Shown here piece after piece: positions 16,383 through 24,358 of a stretch of 33,370 nucleotides of DNA (positions are counted from its first letter, which is position 1; every line of letters starts with the position of its first letter). A program made the translations under genes and the position numbers. Location of the stretch: contig NZ_UPHQ01000138.1 of the NCBI RefSeq assembly GCF_900566055.1, forward strand, positions 1-33,370, given 5' to 3'. Source of the DNA: Mycobacterium innocens (GTDB lineage: Bacteria; Actinomycetota; Actinomycetes; Mycobacteriales; Mycobacteriaceae). Under the pieces are notes generated by a model. It searched no databases and was not told the DNA's origin. It worked only from the letters and a program-made list of their open reading frames with translations.

Positions 16383-16701
16383 TCGGGGGTGGATGGCGCG
16401 GCGACCGCCGCCGGCATCGTCGGCCCGGACTCGCCGCACCTCCACCACCACCAGACGTCATGTCCCACAACCGATGACTCGACGCGACTGGGTAATTCGA
16501 CGTGCCGGGAAAGCCGGGTGCACTTAAGCCCATCCGACATGGTGTGTCCAAGCAGCGTCGGCGTTGGGCATCCAGCGCCGCTTTTCGCGATGCCCCAGAT
16601 CGGTGGCCTGCGGGTCCGTCATGCGTCCGTCCACTTCGGGTGCGCGGGTCGCGCTGCCTGGTCGCGTCCAGCGACCGGAATCCGAGGAGGCGGTGTTCGC
16701 A
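16383..16701. other. Intergenic region hsp18 to PAS-ANTAR gene
   Basis: No gene, clear promoter or RNA structure was identified. The last 20 bases contain AGGAGGCGG, the ribosome site of the PAS-ANTAR gene. Confidence 0.4.
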
Positions 16702-17412
16702 ATGACGCGGAGTATTGACGGCCAGTCAGCCGCCCTCGAACAAGCTTTAGCGGGCGGCGCACCGCAACGGGTGGGCTCATTCCGGTTCTACTTCGCCGAC
16801 CAGCGTTGGGAATGGTCCGAGCAAGTGCACCAACTGCACGGCTACGAACCCGGCAGCGTAACCCCAACCACCGAGCTGGTGCTTTCGCACAAGCACCCCG
16901 ACGACCGCGCTCAGGTCGCGGCCACGATCGACGACATCCTGCACACCCAGCAGGCATTCGGTGCGCGTCATCGGATCATTGACACCGCTGGAAACGTGCA
17001 CCACGTCGTCGTCGTTAGTGACCGTCTCTACGACGGCCGCGGCGTTTTGATCGGAACGCACGGATATTACGTGGAGGTCGCTACGCACCCTGACGAGGAC
17101 CGGGACGAGGATCTGGTCACGGCAAGACTGTCCGAGATAACCGAGAACCGAGCCGCCATCGAGCAGGCCAAGGGCATGTTGATGCTGGCCTACGGCCTCG
17201 AGCAGGAGGCGGCTTTCAACGTGCTGAAATTGCTTTCGCAAGAGGCCAACGTCAAGCTGCGGCTGCTGGCCGAGCAAATCTGTCGAGATTTCCGCGATGC
17301 CGACCGACCCATTTCGCCGTCGGCACAGTTGGACCGATTACTGCTGACCGCACATCGCCGCGTCGCGGGCAGACCAGGCAACGGTGAGGTTTCCCTCGAT
17401 CGGGGGACATGA
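16702..17412 (+). CDS. PAS-ANTAR sensory RNA-binding regulator
   Basis: The protein has 236 residues. The N-terminal PAS-3-type domain covers about residues 25-140 (GSFRFYF...WEWSEQVHQLHGY, then HPDDRAQV and the closing GTHGYYVEV). The C-terminal ANTAR domain covers about 155-215, with AIEQAKGMLMLAYGLEQEAA as its typical three-helix core. ANTAR proteins bind tandem hexanucleotide-loop RNA hairpins and prevent transcription termination; the PAS part probably senses a ligand or redox state. AGGAGG lies 11 bases before ATG 16702; GTG at 16693 is an alternative. It lies between hsp18 and folE on the same strand and may control them or distant genes. Confidence 0.88.
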   Translation: MTRSIDGQSAALEQALAGGAPQRVGSFRFYFADQRWEWSEQVHQLHGYEPGSVTPTTELVLSHKHPDDRAQVAATIDDILHTQQAFGARHRIIDTAGNVHHVVVVSDRLYDGRGVLIGTHGYYVEVATHPDEDRDEDLVTARLSEITENRAAIEQAKGMLMLAYGLEQEAAFNVLKLLSQEANVKLRLLAEQICRDFRDADRPISPSAQLDRLLLTAHRRVAGRPGNGEVSLDRGT

Positions 17413-17626
17413 GATTCATCCGAGCAGTGGCCGGTCAGCCGACATACATCGCCGCAAGGCGAGGGCATGGTAACTGGCGGAGCAGTGTCCGCGTCGGAAC
17501 CGCTCCTGCCACACACCGTGAGCAGCAAGGGCGCACCGTGAAGGTTGGGCACGGGTCAGCCGCCGGACGGGAATCGAGAATGACCAGCATCGCAGTCAGC
17601 GCTGAGCCCGCGATCGGGTGGGCGGC

Positions 17627-18361
17627 ATGACGGCCATCCCCTCGGCGCCGCGCCAGGCCCGTCATCAGATGCCGCCGTTCTGCTCGAGCGGCTGGGCGAT
17701 GACCAACGACGAGGTGGCGCACGGGGCTGCGGCCTACCCCGCAGACATCGGTTACCAGCCGACGGATTCGCCGGCGTGGTGGGATAACAACGCCGACGTG
17801 GCCGTCGAGGGCGCCGTACGGCAGCTTCTTTCCGCCCTAGGCGTGGACGAGGGCGAGCACACCGCCGAGACGCCTGCGCGTGTCGCCCGCGCATGGCGGG
17901 AGATGCTGTGGGGATACAACGAGGTCCCCGAGGGCCATCTCGACACCGATTTTCCCGCTCCCGACGACCCCGGGCTGATCGTCATGCACGGCATCTCGTT
18001 CGCCTCCACCTGCGCGCACCATCTGCTGCCGTTCTCGGGGACTGCCACCATCGCCTACCGCCCCCACCCCGGGCAGCGCATCGTGGGCCTGTCCAAGCTT
18101 GCCCGGCTGGTCCACGGATACGCTGCGCGACTGCAGGTTCAGGAGCGCATCGGGCACCAGGCGACCGCCGGGATGATGCGCAAGCTCAACCCGTCCGGGG
18201 CCATGTGTGTGATTACCGCACGACACGACTGCATGAGGCTGCGCGGAGTGCGCGAGCCGGCCGCCGAGGCAACCACCGAGTCCCGCAAAGGCATGTGGCT
18301 GGACCGGGAAATTGCGCTGGTCCATCGCCTACATGCCGGCGGTCGTTCCGGCGCCTGCTAA
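17627..18361 (+). CDS. folE: GTP cyclohydrolase I paralogue (FolE type)
   Basis: The protein has 244 residues from ATG 17627. The start is ambiguous: ATG 17699 would give 220 residues, nearer to the usual ~200. The catalytic core is clear: [22 protein letters not shown] (zinc Cys129, His131/132), [20 protein letters not shown], and [12 protein letters not shown] (zinc Cys202). It should convert GTP to dihydroneopterin triphosphate. The usual STCEHH is STCAHH here, and the C-terminus ([20 protein letters not shown]) differs from the housekeeping mycobacterial FolE, so this looks like a second, divergent copy. Its stop overlaps the convergent USP stop by about 3 bases. Substrate or role may have shifted. 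Confidence 0.82.
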   Translation: MTAIPSAPRQARHQMPPFCSSGWAMTNDEVAHGAAAYPADIGYQPTDSPAWWDNNADVAVEGAVRQLLSALGVDEGEHTAETPARVARAWREMLWGYNEVPEGHLDTDFPAPDDPGLIVMHGISFASTCAHHLLPFSGTATIAYRPHPGQRIVGLSKLARLVHGYAARLQVQERIGHQATAGMMRKLNPSGAMCVITARHDCMRLRGVREPAAEATTESRKGMWLDREIALVHRLHAGGRSGAC

Positions 18362-19245
18362 GACGACCGCGCCACGATCAGGGGCATCCGCACGGCGTGC
18401 ACCACCGCGTTGCTCACCGACCCCAGGAGTACGCCGGTGACGCCACCGCGGCCGTGACTTCCGACCACCACGAGCTGAGCGGTTTGCGACCGTTCGACGA
18501 GCTGCCGTGCCGGGCGGTCGCAGACGACCACTCGGCGCACGGTCACATCGGGATAGCGCTCCTGCCAGCCGGCCAACCTCTCGGCAAGCAGGACCTGGGC
18601 TTCGGCTTCCACCGTGGACCAGTTCAGTCCCGGTAGCTCGACCACCTCGAGATCGCTCCATGCATGCAGCGCGATCAGCTCAACCCCGCGACGGGATGCT
18701 TCGTCGAACGCCACCGCCACCGCGGCCTCCGACGCCGGTGACCCGTCGATCCCGAGCAACACCGGGGCGTGCAGCGGATCCGGCATCAATGGATCTTCGT
18801 CACGGATGATCGCGACCGGACACCGGGCACGTCTCACCAGGCTCGAACTGACAGAACCCAGCAAGACCCGGGCCAACGCGCCGCGGCCGGAGCTGCCGAC
18901 GACGATCATCTCCGCCTCGGCCGACATCTCGACCATGGTGGGTACCGGCGTGGAAAACACGATCTCACTCTTCACGGTGAGCTTCCGCTCCCCCGTGACC
19001 GACTCATCGGCGATCTTGTGGGCAGCGGCCAGAATCTTGCGCCCCTCGTCTTCCTGCCACACCGCCCAGGTATCCGGGTAAGGCATCGGCGGCCAGGTCG
19101 CCACATCGGTGCTCACCACATGGACGATGGTCAGCTGAACGTTGCGCATCGCGGCGTCGCGGGCCGCCCAACATACCGCGGCATTCGAGGCGGGTGAGCC
19201 GTCGGCTCCGACGACAACGCCGAGACGCTTTTCCAAAATCGACAT
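18358..19245 (-). CDS. Universal stress protein, tandem USP domains
   Basis: The protein has 295 residues in two USP domains. Nucleotide-binding signatures are [15 protein letters not shown] in the first and [15 protein letters not shown] in the second, and each domain starts with a GADGSPAS or GIDGSPAS strand end. The ATG at 19245 follows GGAGGAGCAACGAA, an excellent ribosome site; the open frame continues upstream without coding character. It lies 235 bases behind the USP at 19481-20365 on the same strand and has its own DosR-like box at 19433-19446. Its 3' end overlaps the convergent folE by about 3 bases. Confidence 0.93.
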   Translation of the reverse strand: MSILEKRLGVVVGADGSPASNAAVCWAARDAAMRNVQLTIVHVVSTDVATWPPMPYPDTWAVWQEDEGRKILAAAHKIADESVTGERKLTVKSEIVFSTPVPTMVEMSAEAEMIVVGSSGRGALARVLLGSVSSSLVRRARCPVAIIRDEDPLMPDPLHAPVLLGIDGSPASEAAVAVAFDEASRRGVELIALHAWSDLEVVELPGLNWSTVEAEAQVLLAERLAGWQERYPDVTVRRVVVCDRPARQLVERSQTAQLVVVGSHGRGGVTGVLLGSVSNAVVHAVRMPLIVARSS

Positions 19246-19432
19246 TTCGTTGCTCCTCCGATTACCTGACGTGTGTCGGCAAAGCTGCGACCAATGGAGT
19301 GTCGACGCCGATTCGGCCCACCGTGGCGGCCCCGCCCGGCGCACCAGCACGTTGCCGGCCGATCACCCAGGTCATAACGCCAAGCTACAAAACACATACC
19401 GCTGTGGCGTCTTCCGAACGGCCTGACCAGCA

Positions 19433-19446
19433 GGGACCAAAGACCT
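19433..19446 (-). promoter_or_regulatory. DosR-like box upstream of USP gene
   Basis: On the minus strand the site reads AGGTCTTTGGTCCC, one of the best DosR-core matches in the window. It is 188 bases before the start at 19245, rather distant, and no TAnnnT element sits at the usual spacing. Confidence 0.55.
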
Positions 19447-19480
19447 CTGTTTCGTCTGTTTCGTGCACGGCGGCCGGCGA

Positions 19481-20365
19481 TCAGGCGGGACGCACGACGA
19501 TGACCGGGATTTTCGCCGAGTGGGCCACGGCAGAGCCGACCGAACCCAGGAGCATGCCGGGAAATCCCCCGCGGCCGCGACTTCCGACCACCACCAATTG
19601 CGCGTGCTGGGCGCCCTCGAGCAGCCAGTGCGCTGGCTTGTCACAGACCAGCGACCGTTGAACGTGGACGTCAGGGTACTGCTCCTGCCAGCCTGCGAGG
19701 CGTTCGGCGAGAACCTCCTCTCCCTGACTCTCGCGATCGCGCCAGTCCATCCCGAGGATGGGGAAAACGCCGACGTCACTCCACGCGTGCAACGCGACCA
19801 GGTCTACGCCGCGACGAGAGGCTTCGTCGAATGCCAAGGCCGTCGCGGCTTCCGAGGCCGGTGATCCGTCGATGCCCACGAGCACCGGCGCGCTGGTGTC
19901 GGCAGCCACACCGTCGTCGGAATGAATGACCGCTACCGGGCAATGCGCATGGTGCAACAGCGCCGAACTCACCGAACCCAACAATGCGCGGCCCAGCGCG
20001 CCCATACCCTGACTGCCGACGACGGTCATCCAGGCGTCCTTGGAGGCGTCGATGAGCGCCGGCACGATGTTGGAATAAACCACCTCCGTGCGGACATTCG
20101 GCGAGCCGGATTCTCCCAGGCTCTCGTCCAACGCCCGGCGCGCCCGCTCGATCACGGTTTGTGCTTCGTCTTTCTGCCACTCCGGCATTTCGGTGTATAG
20201 CTGGCCCACCGGCCAACCGACAACGACGGGGGCGACACCGTGCATCAAGGTGACCGGCATCTGGTGCAGGATCGCCTCGCGGGCGGCCCAGGCCACCGCC
20301 GCGTCGGACTGCGCCGAGCCGTCAACGCCTACCAGAATCCCGTACTGCGTTGCATCCCTGGACAT
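19481..20365 (-). CDS. Universal stress protein, tandem USP domains
   Basis: The protein has 294 residues with two USP domains; ATP-binding signatures are GSQGMGALGRALLGS and GSRGRGGFPGMLLGS. ATG 20365 is chosen because GGAGGGTGAA lies directly before it. A -10 (TATACG, 20468-20463) and a DosR-like box (20490-20503) stand upstream with about 21 bases between them. It is divergent from the cold-shock-domain gene and closely similar to the neighbouring USP (shared segments [16 protein letters not shown]), so the two probably arose by tandem duplication. Confidence 0.93.
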   Translation of the reverse strand: MSRDATQYGILVGVDGSAQSDAAVAWAAREAILHQMPVTLMHGVAPVVVGWPVGQLYTEMPEWQKDEAQTVIERARRALDESLGESGSPNVRTEVVYSNIVPALIDASKDAWMTVVGSQGMGALGRALLGSVSSALLHHAHCPVAVIHSDDGVAADTSAPVLVGIDGSPASEAATALAFDEASRRGVDLVALHAWSDVGVFPILGMDWRDRESQGEEVLAERLAGWQEQYPDVHVQRSLVCDKPAHWLLEGAQHAQLVVVGSRGRGGFPGMLLGSVGSAVAHSAKIPVIVVRPA

Positions 20366-20489
20366 TTCACCCTCCTTGCGGCGGCCCGATGGGTACCTGG
20401 CCAGCGACCGGCACCGGATCCTCACGTCGGCACAATCTGGGCGGCGCGAGTCTCGACCTGACCGTATACGACGGCCACCCGGTTCAGCA

Positions 20490-20503
20490 GAGACCATGGA
20501 CCT
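20490..20503 (-). promoter_or_regulatory. DosR-like box for the USP at 19481-20365
   Basis: On the minus strand the site reads AGGTCCATGGTCTC. A TATACG -10 starts 21 bases after it (20468-20463), giving normal activator geometry for the USP start at 20365. Confidence 0.5.
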
Positions 20504-20562
20504 CACTTTGACGCGGTTGATCCCAATCAGCTCGCCGGTGGGCCGAACAGCTCACGAAATCA

Positions 20563-20576
20563 GAGTCGAAGGACCC
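20563..20576 (+). promoter_or_regulatory. DosR-like box for the cold-shock-domain gene
   Basis: GAGTCGAAGGACCC matches about 10 of 14 core positions and is followed after 23 bases by TACGGT (20600-20605), the same spacing as at 8245-8287. It would place the start of transcription near 20612, before the ATG at 20653. Confidence 0.4.
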
Positions 20577-20652
20577 TACGCCGATTCCCGCTCGATGGAT
20601 ACGGTCTGGCATGTCGGAGTTCACCGGCAGTAACGAGGGGAAGGCTGTCACA

Positions 20653-20910
20653 ATGCCCGTCATCAATAGCTACAACGTCGAAGCGATGCTGGATTCGATG
20701 GCGACCGTGTCGTATGGCGTTATCAACTGGTTCGATGACGAGCGCGGATTCGGATTCGTGCATCCCGCAGACGGCGATCGCGACGTCTTCATCGATTCCT
20801 CCGAGATCGTCGATTGGCCTACCGGCGGCGTTCATGAAGGTCAGCACGTGAGCTACCAAACCGGGGGCACACGGCACTGGCCGCTGGCGCAAGCCGTACA
20901 CATCCTCTGA
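20653..20910 (+). CDS. Divergent cold-shock-domain protein
   Basis: The protein has 85 residues: about 16 unusual N-terminal residues followed by a cold-shock domain. RNP1-like RGFGFVHP and RNP2-like DVFIDSSEI are recognisable, as is the opening strand YGVINWFDDE. Ordinary CspA has VFVHYSAI and more aromatic residues, so binding may be altered. It should bind single-stranded RNA or DNA and may act as an RNA chaperone during stress. ATG 20653 is favoured over 20611 because GGGGAAGG precedes it and because the predicted transcript starts near 20612. It is divergent from a USP gene and shares a regulatory region with two DosR-like boxes. Confidence 0.8.
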   Translation: MPVINSYNVEAMLDSMATVSYGVINWFDDERGFGFVHPADGDRDVFIDSSEIVDWPTGGVHEGQHVSYQTGGTRHWPLAQAVHIL

Positions 20911-20922
20911 AAGGCGCGCCGA

Positions 20923-21798
20923 CTACTGCTCCCGCGGCTCAAGCCGCGCGATGACGTAAAACGGCAGCGCCACAAAAACCGTGCCGCCAACCAGATTGCC
21001 GAGGCTGGTAACGCAGATATTGGTGACCAAGCCGTGAGCTCCCCAGCCCCAGCTGATCCCGCAATGTGGGGCATCGTGGTGAAAGGCATTGAGCAACAAC
21101 GGAAGTCCCAGGAACCCGACATTGGCCACGACGTGCTGATCGCTGCCGATCACGAATGCGAATGGCCCGTAGAACGCGAAGCCCATCCGGGCGACGTCGC
21201 TGCGCGCCTTGTAATACAGGCACATGGCGGTTTGCAGGAACCAGGTGCACAGCACCGCCAGCAGGAAGGCGGTCCAAAAGGGCTGGCCGGCTTTCTGGGC
21301 GCCGACGACTGCCGCACGTGTAGCGAAGGCACCCAGATACGGACCCCCGGCCGCGGCGCAGACGGCGACGAACACCAGTGCACCAACGATATTGCCGCTC
21401 AGTCCGATGAGCAGCAGCTGTAGATAGCAGCTGATGCGCATGCGTCCCTGCAGCACCGCGAAGAAGCCGGCTGCCATGTCGGCGGTGATCAGTGATGCCC
21501 CTGACACCAGGATGAGAACAAAGGACATGCCGAACGCCAGGCCCATCAGCAGGCTGGCGATACCGGGCGTGCCGACCCCGGTGCTGACGACCAACGACAA
21601 CAACGCGCCGAAACCCACCATCGCACCGCCGACCAGTGAGCGGATCAGGAAAGCCAACGGATGGGCGGATTTCTCGAGCGCCATGTCCGCTATTCGGGTC
21701 ACCATGGCCGGAACACCGAGTGGTTCGAACGGATCACCGGCCCGGCGATCATCGGACAACGGGCCCACGAGGTCTGGGCCCAGGGCAAGCTGGGACAT
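20923..21798 (-). CDS. Formate/nitrite transporter (FNT) family channel
   Basis: The protein has 291 residues with six hydrophobic helices, the size of FocA/NirC channels. The motif SDQHVVANVGFLGLP contains the central pore His of FNT proteins, in the segment corresponding to EHSxANM. FNT channels pass formate, nitrite, hydrosulphide and similar small anions or their acids. It is the last gene of the osmC-cynS unit, 38 bases behind the flavin reductase, but a weak ribosome site at ATG 21798 leaves the exact start uncertain. The neighbouring cyanase and flavoprotein suggest the cargo is a small anion made or used by that pathway. Confidence 0.85.
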   Translation of the reverse strand: MSQLALGPDLVGPLSDDRRAGDPFEPLGVPAMVTRIADMALEKSAHPLAFLIRSLVGGAMVGFGALLSLVVSTGVGTPGIASLLMGLAFGMSFVLILVSGASLITADMAAGFFAVLQGRMRISCYLQLLLIGLSGNIVGALVFVAVCAAAGGPYLGAFATRAAVVGAQKAGQPFWTAFLLAVLCTWFLQTAMCLYYKARSDVARMGFAFYGPFAFVIGSDQHVVANVGFLGLPLLLNAFHHDAPHCGISWGWGAHGLVTNICVTSLGNLVGGTVFVALPFYVIARLEPREQ

Positions 21799-21836
21799 GG
21801 TGCGCTTATCGGTAAGTATGGAAGGTGTTGCGTCGC

Positions 21837-22397
21837 TTAAGAAGCCACCGGGTGGACGGTGTCTGCCCAATCGTGCATCCGTCCCGAGTAGTAGAGCAGC
21901 GGCAGGCCGCCGGCGCGGCGCACGGCGCAGGCGCGGATGAGCAGGATGACGTGGTCGCCCGCGTCGTAGATCCGGTCGATAAAGCCGCTTACCGACGCGG
22001 CCGCACCGACAAGAACCGGACAACCGCAGTCATCGGTGTCGAATGCGACTCCCTCGAAGCGGTCGTCGACCTTGCTGGCGAAGCGGCGCGCCAGGCTCGC
22101 CTGGTCGTTCGCCAACACGTTGACGGCCACCGAGCTGCCGATGCGGAACGCCGGAAGGCTGCCCGCGCTGCGCGCCACACACTGCAGCAACAGCGGCGGG
22201 TCCAGGGACACCGAGGCAAACGAGCTGATGGTCATGCCGACCGATCGGTCGCCCAGTCGGGTGGTCAGTACGGTGACGCCGGAGGGAAAGGCGCCCATAG
22301 CGTTTCGCATCGATGTGGCGTCAACGGGCCCGCCCAGTGTCCAAACCTGGTCCGGGCGGCGATCCGGTTGCGACGAGTGTGCACCGGCGTTCGTCAT
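21837..22397 (-). CDS. Flavin reductase domain protein
   Basis: The protein has 186 residues of the HpaC/ActVB flavin-reductase-like family. SMRNAMGAFPSGVTVLTT is the conserved opening, and GMTISSFASVSLDPPLLLQC holds the flavin-binding T-x-SSF-x-S-x-S-x-x-P core. It should reduce FMN or FAD with NAD(P)H and pass it to a separate monooxygenase. Its start overlaps the anti-sigma stop (ATGA). The natural partner is the acyl-CoA-dehydrogenase-fold protein two genes upstream, as in DszC/DszD or HsaA/HsaB type pairs. AAAGG is 6 bases before ATG. Confidence 0.87.
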   Translation of the reverse strand: MTNAGAHSSQPDRRPDQVWTLGGPVDATSMRNAMGAFPSGVTVLTTRLGDRSVGMTISSFASVSLDPPLLLQCVARSAGSLPAFRIGSSVAVNVLANDQASLARRFASKVDDRFEGVAFDTDDCGCPVLVGAAASVSGFIDRIYDAGDHVILLIRACAVRRAGGLPLLYYSGRMHDWADTVHPVAS

Positions 22398-22660
22398 TCT
22401 TGGCCTTTCCTGAGGGTGCTGATCGTGTTGATAACCCCCGCGATGTGCTCGTCGCTGAGCTTTTCCCCGTCGAATACGTGATTGAGCAGAACCTTGAGGT
22501 CCAGCATTTGCTGCAGATACACCAGGCATGGCGGGCACTCGTCGATATGTTTGGCCACGATCGCTCCCCACTCCTGCGGGTCCGAGTCCACCAGGTCGTC
22601 GACGAGTCGGACGAAATCAACGCAGTCGACGGCGGGGAGCGTGTTGTCGTAGACGGTCAT
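22394..22660 (-). CDS. Zinc-finger anti-sigma factor, soluble
   Basis: The protein has 88 residues. The zinc-binding anti-sigma (ZAS) signature H-x3-C-x2-C is at H38-C42-C45 (HIDECPPC), flanked by helices. There is no membrane segment, so this would be a cytoplasmic, RsrA/RshA-like redox- or metal-responsive anti-sigma. Its start overlaps the ECF sigma stop by 4 bases (ATGA) and its own stop overlaps the flavin reductase start in the same way. It presumably binds the adjacent sigma factor and releases it upon thiol oxidation or loss of zinc. Confidence 0.82.
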   Translation of the reverse strand: MTVYDNTLPAVDCVDFVRLVDDLVDSDPQEWGAIVAKHIDECPPCLVYLQQMLDLKVLLNHVFDGEKLSDEHIAGVINTISTLRKGQE

Positions 22661-23271
22661 CGTTGGTACCGCTTTTCCAGTTCATTTCGGAGGTTTGCCC
22701 GCGCGCGGTAGAGCAGGGCACGTTGCGCCTCGGCAGACAGCTCGAGAATCTCGGATGCCTCTTCGGCGGAGGTGCCGACCAGGTCGCGCAGGATTACCAG
22801 CTGTCGCTGCCGCGGCGGCAGCGTATCCAGCGCCGCCCGCACCTGCTCGACGAGTTCCCGTGCGACAGTTCGGTCTTCGGGGAGGAACCGCCTCGACGGC
22901 GGCACGCTCCAGTGCCCGGCGTCGGGGTGGCCGGTCGGGTGCATCCGGTCCGCCAGGGGGTCGGCGTCGTCGGTGGCCAGCAGCTCGTGCTCGCGGATCC
23001 GAGACTCGCGGCGCCGGTGCCGCGACGCGGTGTTCTTGACGATCCCGAACAACCAGGTGGCCACCGACGAGCGGCCCTCGAACGAGGCCGACGACTGCAT
23101 CACCTGAACCCATGCTTCTTGTACCGCTTCTTCGGCCACCGTTGGCGAATTCACCATTGTGCAAGCAAAACTCACCATTTGGCGGTGATAGTCGCGCACC
23201 AAGCCGGCCAGCGGAACCCCGCCGACCATGTGCTCGGATGCGGATCCGGGTGGGACCGCGACCGGGGTCAT
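22657..23271 (-). CDS. ECF-family RNA polymerase sigma factor
   Basis: The protein has 204 residues. Region 2 spans about residues 20-90 (LVRDYHRQMVSFACTMV, AEEAVQEAWVQVM, FEGRSSVATWLFGIVKN). A linker with DADPLADRMHP follows, then region 4 at about 140-200 (LDTLPPRQRQLVILRDLVG, with the helix-turn-helix ASEILELSAEAQRALLYRAR). It is a stress-type alternative sigma factor, cognate to the ZAS protein encoded directly after it. It starts 19 bases after the acyl-CoA-dehydrogenase-like gene. A downstream start at residue 15 is possible. It may activate its own operon from the promoter before osmC, but I did not find a convincing ECF motif there. Confidence 0.9.
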   Translation of the reverse strand: MTPVAVPPGSASEHMVGGVPLAGLVRDYHRQMVSFACTMVNSPTVAEEAVQEAWVQVMQSSASFEGRSSVATWLFGIVKNTASRHRRRESRIREHELLATDDADPLADRMHPTGHPDAGHWSVPPSRRFLPEDRTVARELVEQVRAALDTLPPRQRQLVILRDLVGTSAEEASEILELSAEAQRALLYRARANLRNELEKRYQR

Positions 23272-23290
23272 CGTCGACCCGAGCGGTCAC

Positions 23291-24358
23291 TCAACAGCAT
23301 CCCCCCAGTTCCCATCGCAGCTGCGCCTCCGACGGCGACTGCACGGGCAGGAATGCGGCTTCCCGGTATCGGCGGCTCGCCGGCGTCCTGCTGGCATAGC
23401 CCTTGCCGCCGGCCGTACGAATCTCCAGCGCGGCGCTGGCACTGGCGATTTCGGCCGCGCTGAGGCGTAGCGAGAGCAACTCCTTCTTGCTCGGCGGTTG
23501 CTGGCCGCCGACCGATGCGGCCACGCTGGCCAAGGTGGTCTCGGCCAGCGCCAGCTTTCCCGCGATCAGGTCGACGTCGGGGGCGAACACCGAATTCACT
23601 CCGGTGAGGCCGATCCTGCATTGCGTCAGCGTGGTCTTGGCCAGCCCGAGACACATTGCCGACTGCAGTACCAGGAAGGTGGGGCGAACCGCGTCCAGAA
23701 ACCCGTCGAAGTCGGTGGACAGCACCTGCTCATCGCCCACGTACACATCGGTCAACTCCAGATACGACGAGGCCGTGCTGCCCATCGCCAAGAGTTCGAA
23801 GTGGTCACCGATGGTGATACCCGGTGTGCTCAACGGCACGGCCACGATCAATTTGTCGCCGCGTTCGGTGCGCGCCGCGGTCACCAAGACGGAGTCGTGG
23901 TACAGGTTGCTGGCCCACCTGATCGACCCGCTCAGCTGGTAACCGCCCGGGACGGCTGCGGCGGTGAGCTCGAGGCTGCCGCAGCCGGCCGCGTCTTTGA
24001 AGGCTGCTGCCATTCCGGTGATGCCCAGCGCGGTGCCGGCCAGCAGCGGCTGGACCACGGCCATGCTGTATTCCGTTGCGGCGGTGAGTAAGTACTCGAT
24101 CGCCATCCGGTTGGCCCACACGCAGAATCCGGTGCTCATGCACTCGCCGGAGATCATTCGGATCACCTGGGCCATCTGTGGCAGCCGTCCGTCGATGTTG
24201 CCGGGAGCGCCAAGCCCGAGCAGTCCGACGGCCCCCAGGCCCGCAAAGCTGCGGCGGGCGGTGTCGTCTCCGCGGTCCAGCACACCGGCGTGCGCGCGGA
24301 TGTCTGCCAGCAGCTCCGAATCGAGCAAGTCGATCGCGGCGTCGATAGTCGCGGTCAC
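23291..24358 (-). CDS. Acyl-CoA-dehydrogenase-fold flavoprotein (possible monooxygenase)
   Basis: The protein has 355 residues, shorter than typical acyl-CoA dehydrogenases (about 380-400). Helical N-terminal domain, central beta domain (GYQLSGSIRWASNLYHDSVLV, the segment around the flavin) and C-terminal helices with the GGKGYASRTPASRRYREA segment are recognisable. The usual C-terminal R-D-x-x-x-x-x-I-Y-E-G-T stretch with its catalytic Glu is replaced by a LPVQSPSEAQLRW sequence, so true dehydrogenation is doubtful. Together with a flavin reductase in the same operon it fits a two-component class D monooxygenase. GTG 24358 has GGAGG 7 bases upstream and overlaps the cynS stop (GTGA). Confidence 0.8.
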   Translation of the reverse strand: MTATIDAAIDLLDSELLADIRAHAGVLDRGDDTARRSFAGLGAVGLLGLGAPGNIDGRLPQMAQVIRMISGECMSTGFCVWANRMAIEYLLTAATEYSMAVVQPLLAGTALGITGMAAAFKDAAGCGSLELTAAAVPGGYQLSGSIRWASNLYHDSVLVTAARTERGDKLIVAVPLSTPGITIGDHFELLAMGSTASSYLELTDVYVGDEQVLSTDFDGFLDAVRPTFLVLQSAMCLGLAKTTLTQCRIGLTGVNSVFAPDVDLIAGKLALAETTLASVAASVGGQQPPSKKELLSLRLSAAEIASASAALEIRTAGGKGYASRTPASRRYREAAFLPVQSPSEAQLRWELGGCC

